DNA of 7,406 nt, from positions 1 to 7,406 of the forward strand of contig JAOACM010000215.1 in assembly GCA_026417845.1 (NCBI GenBank). The letters are read 5' to 3'. Both the position numbers and the translations under genes were made by a program. How positions within the stretch are numbered: position 1 is the first letter of the stretch; each line of letters opens with the position of its first letter. Shown in pieces: positions 1 through 5,238 of the stretch. Under the pieces are notes generated by a model, which saw nothing but the letters and a program-made list of their open reading frames with translations, made no database searches and was not told where the DNA came from. The DNA comes from Planctomycetota bacterium. GTDB lineage: Bacteria; Planctomycetota; SZUA-567; H5-PLA8; CALKMO01.

Positions 1-16
1 TGTGTATAAGAGACAG
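1..16 (+). other. Residual Nextera/Tn5 transposase adapter sequence (not genomic)
   Basis: The first 16 bases, tgtgtataagagacag, equal the 3' end of the 19-bp Tn5 mosaic end used in Nextera tagmentation libraries. Genomic sequence should begin at base 17. The match is exact and sits flush with the window edge, which is where an untrimmed adapter would be expected. A natural Tn5/IS50 end is very unlikely because no transposon sequence follows it. Confidence 0.93.
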
Positions 17-130
17 CCGCTTTCTTGATCGGCACTGGACATTGCTGCCGGTAATCGTACCTTTCAAAAGCGATTCGGACGGTCTCCGGGACGGAGGCGG
101 CTCCGTAAGGAATGAGGAAGGGGACCGGGA

Positions 131-140
131 AGGAAAGGAG
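131..140 (+). promoter_or_regulatory. Ribosome binding site that sets the GTG start of the DHH gene
   Basis: The purine-rich run aggaaaggag ends 9 bases before the GTG at 150. No comparable site precedes the in-frame TTG at 42, the only other long-ORF start. The site therefore favours a 303-residue protein. Bases 17-149 upstream show no promoter I can defend. Confidence 0.7.
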
Positions 141-149
141 ACCTGTGCC

Positions 150-1061
150 GTGCGGGTATTCACACGCGGCGACATGGACGGGCTCACATCGCTGGTTTTC
201 CTGACCATCGCTGAGAAGGTGACGGAGATAGCCTTCGCGCATCCGAAGGACATGCAGGACGGGCTGATACCAGTAACCGAGAACGATATCATCACTAATC
301 TGCCATATGTGAAGGGATGCGGGATGTGGTTCGACCATCACGTATCGGAAGACAGGAAGCTGAACGATATAGGGCCGTTCAGGGGTCGGTTTGCCGTGGC
401 GCCGAGCTGCGCGCGAGTCATCTACGATTACTACAGGCTTCCCGAGTTCGACCGCCACCTTGAGATGCTCGATGCGACGGATCGCCTCGACAGCGCCAGG
501 CTCACCATGCAGGACGTCGTCTCGCCGCAGGGCTGGATACTCCTGGGTCTCACGCTCGATCCCCGCACAGGCCTCGGCCCAGATTTCCGGAAGTACTTCA
601 GGTGGCTGGTCGAATACGTCAAGGAGGTTCCGCTCTACAAGGTGATGCAGCATCCGGAAGTCTACAGACGCTGCCACAGGGTGCTGGTGGAACAGGATCT
701 GTTCAAGGAAGTATTGAAGAAACATTCGAGGCTGGATGGAGAGGTTATAATAACGGACCTGCGCGGCGTGAAGGACGTGCCGGTCGGCAACAGGTTCCTG
801 GTGTACGCGATGTACCCTGAGGGGATGGCCGAGGTCCGGGTATTCGACGGCAAACTGGGCAACACGGTCATCGCTGTAGGGCACAGCATCTTCAGGCGGA
901 CGTGCAAAGTCAACTGCGGCAGGATGCTCGCGGGCTTTGGCGGTGGCGGACATGCCGGGGCCGGCACGTGTCAGGTGCCGAACGACAAGGCGGAGGAAAC
1001 CGTCGCCGCTATAGTGAATCTGCTTAAGGAAAACCGCGACGGGTTCGAAGCCGGCAAATAG
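150..1061 (+). CDS. DHH-family phosphoesterase, exopolyphosphatase-like
   Basis: This is a soluble, probably cytoplasmic metal-dependent phosphoesterase of the DHH/DHHA1 superfamily (RecJ, PpaC, NrnA and relatives), closest by motif pattern to proteins annotated 'exopolyphosphatase-like'. Numbered from the GTG start (303 aa): TRGDMDG at 5-11 supplies the N-terminal metal-binding Asp pair (D8, D10); HPKDMQDG lies at 31-38; the DHH signature (FDHHVSED) has D62-H63-H64; ATDRLDSA near 109-116 supplies the fourth Asp motif; and the DHHA1-type glycine-rich loop GFGGGGHAGAGTC is at 262-274. All expected catalytic motifs are present, so the enzyme should be active. The substrate (polyphosphate, short oligonucleotide or other phosphodiester) cannot be read from the sequence. 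The frame stays open upstream to a TTG at 42, but those 36 residues are low-complexity, lack an RBS, and family members normally begin just before motif I. It converges on the membrane-protein gene at 2868-1120. Confidence 0.87.
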   Translation: MRVFTRGDMDGLTSLVFLTIAEKVTEIAFAHPKDMQDGLIPVTENDIITNLPYVKGCGMWFDHHVSEDRKLNDIGPFRGRFAVAPSCARVIYDYYRLPEFDRHLEMLDATDRLDSARLTMQDVVSPQGWILLGLTLDPRTGLGPDFRKYFRWLVEYVKEVPLYKVMQHPEVYRRCHRVLVEQDLFKEVLKKHSRLDGEVIITDLRGVKDVPVGNRFLVYAMYPEGMAEVRVFDGKLGNTVIAVGHSIFRRTCKVNCGRMLAGFGGGGHAGAGTCQVPNDKAEETVAAIVNLLKENRDGFEAGK

Positions 1062-1119
1062 CAGCCCCGGTTCTGCCCGCAGGGCGACGGTGTGGCGCGT
1101 GGTGAAGTTGCCGGGCCGG

Positions 1120-2868
1120 TCAGGCGTATGGCAGTGGCAGCCCGGCTATTCCCGCCGTCGCGGCTCCGACTATGGCCGCCGCCAGTCTCGACATGCTCCT
1201 TACTGAAGCGGATGCTTTCAAGCCGGCCATCGCCAGAGCCATGCTGCCCGCCCCGCCTCCTGCGATCCCCGATACGAACGTTACCGCTGACAAAACTGAC
1301 GCTTTCAGGACGCCCGCGGCTGGCGCATTCCACTCGTGACCTGAGATCACAGCCGTCCAGAAGCCGGCCCCCCATGCCGCGCCGCAGAACAGGAGAATCG
1401 CGGCGGCGGCGGCCGCGACGCGGAGCGGGGAAAATATCGCGGTGGGGCCGGCGCCCTTCCCGAAGCGTCCGCTCGACGCTGTATCCAGCGCCGCGAACGC
1501 CATCGCCGCTCCCAGTGCGCCCGCGTAGGCGACCAGTGCGGCCGGATGACCCTTGGACGCAGAATACAAGACGGCGCAGACCAGGGGAACCGTCAGGAAC
1601 GCCAGTGCTGCTGGCAGAGTTACGGCCGCGGCCTCTCCGGCCGGCGCTGACCCTGGACGGGTGCCCGGAGAGCCCGCTGCTGTTCCGGCGTCGCTTCCTG
1701 CCTCCGTCGCAGGTTCTGTTGCCCGCGCGAGCCCATCAGCCGGCGCCTCCGGCATCCCGGGCGTTTCCGGCGATCCTGAGGGACGGGGCATTGTCTGCCC
1801 TGCCGGCGATGGCGCCTCCGGGGTTTCCGGTGCGGCGGATCCGGAGGCTGATGCGCCGGCCGGCGGACCCGACGCCTCAGCCGGTATGGCGGGAGCGGCG
1901 GGGGTGGATGCGGGTGCCCCGGCCGTATGCAGGGGCGGACCAGCCGGAGCCGAAGACGGGGCTGACGCGCCGGAAGCGAGGCGCATCGCGCGCGACAGGG
2001 CCGCCGCAGCCATGGAGAATCCGGCCGACAGCACCAGCAGGGCGTAGCCTGACCTGAGCGTGAAGAAATATACGACCGCGCCGGCCAGCCATGCTGCGAC
2101 AGCGGCGGGAAGGCTGACGAATCCCGCTGCAAATACGGCGGCGCATATGACGGCGCTGACACCCAGCCCGTGCAGAAACCATTCCGGCTGGAACGCACGG
2201 TGTTCCGGCATGCCGCCGGTTCCGGCGCTCAGGAACGTCGCCGCCAGCCACACGGCCAGCGCCGTACCGACGGGGATCCTGAAATTGTCGTCGAGCGGGA
2301 ACGCGACGCTCTCCAGCACGGCCGCCGATATGCCGGCGATTACCGCCAGCGTCCAGACATACTGATATTCCGGCTGCCCGCCCCTTGTCAGGAACACCGG
2401 CGCCGGACACCACCACAGGAGCAGCGCGCAGGCGGGGACCGCTGCCAGCACGAAGGCGGTAAGACCCGCCCAGCTTTTGTCTCTGTTCCATCCGAGCCGG
2501 GAGCCGGGCAGAAGCGCCCCCATCATCCCGGCCGCGGCATCGCCGGCTGCGAGCGCCGCCCATCCGGCGCCAGCCGCATAGGCCGGGAAGAGTAGAAACG
2601 ATGCCGCCAGCCCCAGAAAATACATGCATATGCCGTTCGCCGCGCCTTCGCCAGGCTTGAGCAACCTGGCGCCAGGGGTCGTGCGCGGTACTATGAAGGC
2701 GCCGGCAAAGGCACCGGCAAGGCATATGGCCTCGGCCCATAACCAGCCGAGCCTTACGACCTTCCCCGCCGCCAGCCAGGTCAGCGGAAAGGCGAGTGCC
2801 AGGAGGGCGAAGTGGCCTGCGTAGCGCGCGGCGCGAAAGCCGGCCGCCGCGGATCGTTCCACAGCCAT
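1120..2868 (-). CDS. Multi-span membrane protein: dolichol/phytol-kinase-like domain fused to a divergent DUF92 domain
   Basis: 582 aa with roughly 13-15 hydrophobic segments and no signal peptide. Residues ~15-215 resemble the SEC59/DGK1/VTE5 polyprenol kinase family, CTP-dependent enzymes that phosphorylate lipid alcohols in the membrane: His19 in an N-terminal helix, GDAAAGMMG (109-117), the NRDKSWAG loop (128-135), Glu186-Ser187 and DDNFRIP (193-199). From ~250 the protein looks like DUF92, the family of the phytyl-phosphate kinase VTE6 and TMEM19: a first helix pair (252-295), then a Pro/Ala/Gly/Ser linker (~298-415), then more helices containing DTASSGRFGK (462-471). The acidic residue usual after DTxxS is absent, as are the central Gly-rich segment and the terminal DS-LGA motif. 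Domain order suggests two-step phosphorylation of an isoprenoid alcohol to its diphosphate, but the second step is doubtful given those losses. The ATG at 2868 has ggaggg 9 bases upstream. The gene lies 118 bases after the radical SAM gene, same strand. Confidence 0.78.
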   Translation of the reverse strand: MAVERSAAAGFRAARYAGHFALLALAFPLTWLAAGKVVRLGWLWAEAICLAGAFAGAFIVPRTTPGARLLKPGEGAANGICMYFLGLAASFLLFPAYAAGAGWAALAAGDAAAGMMGALLPGSRLGWNRDKSWAGLTAFVLAAVPACALLLWWCPAPVFLTRGGQPEYQYVWTLAVIAGISAAVLESVAFPLDDNFRIPVGTALAVWLAATFLSAGTGGMPEHRAFQPEWFLHGLGVSAVICAAVFAAGFVSLPAAVAAWLAGAVVYFFTLRSGYALLVLSAGFSMAAAALSRAMRLASGASAPSSAPAGPPLHTAGAPASTPAAPAIPAEASGPPAGASASGSAAPETPEAPSPAGQTMPRPSGSPETPGMPEAPADGLARATEPATEAGSDAGTAAGSPGTRPGSAPAGEAAAVTLPAALAFLTVPLVCAVLYSASKGHPAALVAYAGALGAAMAFAALDTASSGRFGKGAGPTAIFSPLRVAAAAAAILLFCGAAWGAGFWTAVISGHEWNAPAAGVLKASVLSAVTFVSGIAGGGAGSMALAMAGLKASASVRSMSRLAAAIVGAATAGIAGLPLPYA

Positions 2869-2986
2869 TCCGTCCGACCCTCCATTCCTGATCGTTCCGG
2901 TGGCGCCCAGACTCCCCCCGGCGAGCTCGATCGCGCCGGAACATCCACGCCGCCCCGTAGGCCGCCCTTGGCGCCCGCGGGCCGCG

Positions 2987-3931
2987 TCACCCGTTTATCA
3001 TGCAGTTCCGGCAGATGGGCAGATTGGAGAAGTCGCCGCGCAGCAGCTCCTCCCGGCACCTGACCGCAACCGGCCCGTTCCATATTTCGCCCACGGACTG
3101 CTTCGTCAGATCCCCCAGCACGACCTCGCGCCTGTAGTCCACGCAGCACAATACCGCCTTGCCCTCCCAAGTCGCCACAAACGTGTGGAAGGGCCTGCGG
3201 CAGTTGACGTTCGGCGCCAGCCTGCCCTCCCCTCCGTGCCGCCAGTTCTCTCTGGCGAGCTGTCCTCCGCGCGTGTCCATCGCTATCACGTGGAATTCGA
3301 ACCCCTCCGCCTCCCACCTCCGCTTCATCTCCGGCAGTTCCGGAACCACCAGCTCGGTCCTTACGGCGGTCACCCGCACCCGGAGCCTCTTCCGGACCTC
3401 CGGATGCCTCCGGAGGTATCGGCAGAAGTTTTCCAGGTTGGCGAAAGTCCTTTCGTAGGGCAGGCCCATCGCCTTCTCATAGGTTTCCTTCGTATTGCCG
3501 TTCACAGACAGGAAGATTTCGGTAAGCAGGCCGGAACCGGCGAACGTCTCGACAGCATCTTCGTCCAGTAGCGATGCATTCGTGCTGATGTTTCTGGCGG
3601 CGCCGGGGCAGACCTCGCGTACCAGCGCCAGCCGGGCGGCAAGGCCTTTATCAAGCAACGGTTCATTATCGAAGCACAGGATGAATCGCTCCACGGGCTG
3701 CCCGGCGCAATCGCGGATGATCTTCTCGAACAGGGCGTCCTCCATACGACCGTGGGGAAGTTCCTTCCTTATGCGGGCGTACTGGCAGAAAAGGCATCCC
3801 GCGTTGCAGCCGGACTGGGTCTCGATGACGATCGTCTTCGGAAACTCCGGCACCGGCTTGCGGAACAGCCGGTTACGAAGCCTCGTCAGGAGAGGCGCGG
3901 AGGAATCGTCGCAATAGTATTTTCTGCCCAC
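2987..3931 (-). CDS. Radical SAM protein with C-terminal SPASM-type domain
   Basis: 314 aa, cytoplasmic. CNAGCLFC at 42-49 is the CxxxCxxC motif that binds the SAM-cleaving [4Fe-4S] cluster. The following barrel includes DNEPLLD near 88-94 (the GGEP-like position), NISTNAS (~114-120) and FLSVNG (~140-145). The C-terminal ~70 residues follow the SPASM pattern: Cys244, the pair Cys262-Cys263 in VLCCVDY, LGDLTKQSVGEIWNG, and a final PICRNC with Cys307 and Cys310. That is enough ligands for one auxiliary Fe-S cluster. Such enzymes modify peptides, proteins or small molecules; the substrate is unknown and no precursor-like small ORF was found beside it. The frame is open up to 4474, but that extension overlaps the isomerase gene and reads as low-complexity non-coding sequence. 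I chose the GTG at 3931 because gaggtg lies 8 bases upstream and the start falls about 40 residues before the cysteine motif, as is usual. Confidence 0.86.
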   Translation of the reverse strand: MGRKYYCDDSSAPLLTRLRNRLFRKPVPEFPKTIVIETQSGCNAGCLFCQYARIRKELPHGRMEDALFEKIIRDCAGQPVERFILCFDNEPLLDKGLAARLALVREVCPGAARNISTNASLLDEDAVETFAGSGLLTEIFLSVNGNTKETYEKAMGLPYERTFANLENFCRYLRRHPEVRKRLRVRVTAVRTELVVPELPEMKRRWEAEGFEFHVIAMDTRGGQLARENWRHGGEGRLAPNVNCRRPFHTFVATWEGKAVLCCVDYRREVVLGDLTKQSVGEIWNGPVAVRCREELLRGDFSNLPICRNCMING

Positions 3932-3939
3932 TGCGGGAG

Positions 3940-3945
3940 CACCTC
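3940..3945 (-). promoter_or_regulatory. Ribosome binding site that sets the GTG start of the radical SAM gene
   Basis: On the - strand gaggtg lies 8 bases before the GTG at 3931. The only upstream in-frame ATG outside the isomerase gene (4102) has no clear site. This separates the gene from the preceding isomerase by a true intergenic gap and rules out a long overlap. Confidence 0.62.
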
Positions 3946-3976
3946 GCAATCGCGGCCGTAACTCGCCGTTTACCGC

Positions 3977-4010
3977 CCCTCGCCCTGCTTCCGGCCGGAG
4001 GAGGTGAGGT
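3977..4010. repeat. Imperfect GC-rich hairpin upstream of the radical SAM gene
   Basis: A perfect 10-base palindrome, tccggccgga (3990-3999), sits inside a longer imperfect inverted repeat: cctcgcc on the left pairs with ggtgagg on the right, allowing one G-T pair. It lies in the 290-base gap between the isomerase and radical SAM genes. No T-tract follows on either strand, so it is not a convincing intrinsic terminator. It could equally be a chance product of GC-rich composition. Confidence 0.35.
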
Positions 4011-4135
4011 GACTTTTCCCCCCTGGTGCGGCATCGCGCCGGGATTCGGACCGCGCCTGCCGCCGAACGGTTGGCCGCCTGTTCTCCCGAGATGGCCAAC
4101 ATGATCCGGTGGCCTGCCGGCCCCGCGGACCTGCT

Positions 4136-4210
4136 GAGAACCTGTCCCCCCCCGCCAGGCGGTGGGGACCGCTGAGCGTAACCCCGCGCCGGAGGTTTTC
4201 GGACAGGCTC
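4136..4210. repeat. Nested inverted repeats just downstream of the isomerase gene
   Basis: The outer arms are gag-aa-cctgtcc (4136-4147) and ggacaggctc (4201-4210), complementary except for a two-base bulge. An inner, near-perfect hairpin pairs gtccccccccgcc (4144-4156) with ggcggtggggac (4158-4169). The two share bases 4144-4147, so they cannot both form fully. The structure begins 12 bases beyond the isomerase stop codon. It may act as a 3' stabilising or terminating structure, though no U-tract follows, or it may be a REP-like dispersed repeat. The rest of the gap, 3932-4221, shows no gene. Confidence 0.55.
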
Positions 4211-4221
4211 TAATGCCCGGG

Positions 4222-5001
4222 CTATTTGAGGCCCCACGAGGTCAGGTTGCGGTAGCTTATCTCCAGACTCTCGAACGGATCGCGCGGACAGGTATCCTGC
4301 TCCACGCAGTACCACCGCACGCCGGCCTTCTTGCATGCCTTCAGTATCGCCGGCCAGTTCAGATTCCCTTCGCCCACCTCGGCGAACATCGGCGACTTGT
4401 CCGCCGGGTTGACCGCGAAGTCCTTGAAATGCACGACCGGGACCGGCCCCCGCGCCGCGCATCTGGCGATCCATGCCGCCGGATCGCCGCCGCCACGCGC
4501 CACCCAGTGCGTGTCTATCTCCATGGTTACGTTCTGGCCGGAGGAGTTTTCCATTATCAGGTCCATGCCCAGCTTGCCGTCATATTTCGCGAACTCGTGG
4601 TGGTGGTTGTGGTAGAGGAACGTCATGCCCCGCTCGCGGAGTCTTGCGCCGATGGCGTCGAACCTGCGCGCGAAATCCACGAAGTCCGCGGCCGTCAGTG
4701 GGTCCTTCTTGAACAGTCCGCCGATGCCCGGGTATTCGCACTCCCAGAGCTTATGGTTCTCCACCGTCTCCTCGAATTTATCAGTGAAATCGGATATCCC
4801 GACGTGGGTCGCGCAACATATTATGCCGGCGTCCTTCATTACGCGGGCGATTTCCTTCGGCTCGATGGGGCCCAGACCGGATAACTGCACGGCCCTGTAG
4901 CCGATTTTACGGATTCTGGCGAGCGATTCGGCCAGTCCTTCGGCCGTCTTCAGAAAGTTGCGCACAGTGTAAAGCTGAACCGCCAGAACGGTTTTACTCA
5001 T
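4222..5001 (-). CDS. Sugar phosphate isomerase/epimerase-like TIM-barrel protein
   Basis: 259 aa, the normal length for single-domain members of the xylose-isomerase-like/AP endonuclease family 2 fold (IolE, IolI, Hyi and relatives), which isomerise or epimerise sugars, inositol derivatives or keto-acids using a divalent metal. The N-terminal strand carries the hallmark VQLYTVR (8-14). Other barrel strand ends are ATHVGI (64-69, His66), YHNHHHEF (130-137), MEIDTHW (160-166, Asp163 and His165), VHFKDF (190-195, His191) and the C-terminal VEQD (233-236, Glu234). These supply the expected acidic and histidine metal ligands. No signal peptide is visible, so it is probably cytoplasmic. The exact substrate cannot be assigned; no transporter or dehydrogenase is adjacent. 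The ATG at 5001 immediately precedes the first strand; its Shine-Dalgarno (gaagggtaggg region) is only fair. It stands 237 bases after the DUF4139 gene, so it may have its own promoter. Confidence 0.9.
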   Translation of the reverse strand: MSKTVLAVQLYTVRNFLKTAEGLAESLARIRKIGYRAVQLSGLGPIEPKEIARVMKDAGIICCATHVGISDFTDKFEETVENHKLWECEYPGIGGLFKKDPLTAADFVDFARRFDAIGARLRERGMTFLYHNHHHEFAKYDGKLGMDLIMENSSGQNVTMEIDTHWVARGGGDPAAWIARCAARGPVPVVHFKDFAVNPADKSPMFAEVGEGNLNWPAILKACKKAGVRWYCVEQDTCPRDPFESLEISYRNLTSWGLK

Positions 5002-5094
5002 GGAACCCTACCCTTCTTTGCATCCCCTGTGCCCCGCTCCTGCCGTGCCTCCGGGTCTCCAGCCCCGGTGCCGGCGCGCCCCTCCGATTTGTTT

Positions 5095-5134
5095 GCCCTG
5101 CCCCATCCCGCCTTCTCCCGCTAAAGGGAGAGGC
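5095..5134. repeat. Intergenic hairpin resembling a common dispersed palindromic repeat
   Basis: The core is tctccc (5114-5119), a six-base loop gctaaa, then gggaga (5126-5131); one G-T and one C-G pair extend it to 5112-5133. Read on the - strand it is followed by a G-rich tail (ggcgggatggggcagg). From memory this resembles a palindromic motif scattered between genes in many GC-rich bacteria. It lies between the DUF4139 stop and the isomerase start, with no U-tract, so a terminator role is possible but unproven. The rest of 5002-5238 shows no gene. Confidence 0.5.
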
Positions 5135-5238
5135 GATCGTGCGACGGCGGAGCGGCTCCGGCCAGAACCGCTCATCCGGCAATTCTCGCCTCCCCGCTCC
5201 TCTCCTGCGCCGAACCGGCCGCAGAACGCCGGATCAGC

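Noticed and set aside
30..47. Sigma-54-like promoter (ggcac ... ttgct) near the left edge
   Set aside because: The spacing between the GG and GC elements is 11 bases instead of the required 10, and the first T of the consensus is missing.
42..149. N-terminal extension of the DHH protein from a TTG codon at 42
   Set aside because: The added 36 residues are low-complexity, have no RBS and precede the point where family members normally start; the GTG at 150 has a good RBS.
1071..1086. Bidirectional terminator between the convergent genes (gcccgcagggc)
   Set aside because: The stem is only 4 base pairs with a 3-base loop and no T-tract on either side.
1092..2057. 321-codon + strand frame opposite the membrane fusion protein
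   Set aside because: It is Arg/Pro-rich shadow sequence over the low-complexity linker; the - strand frame has ordered membrane helices and kinase motifs.
1877..2944. 355-codon - strand frame overlapping the fusion gene
   Set aside because: It is Arg/Gly-rich, out of frame with the well-supported membrane protein, and shows no domain.
3932..4474. Long N-terminal extension of the radical SAM protein
   Set aside because: It overlaps the isomerase gene on the same strand in another frame, and its translation is Arg/Gly/Pro-rich with no family resemblance; the GTG at 3931 has a proper RBS.
4162..4884. 240-codon + strand frame opposite the isomerase
   Set aside because: It is an antisense shadow of a gene with clear TIM-barrel metal-site motifs.
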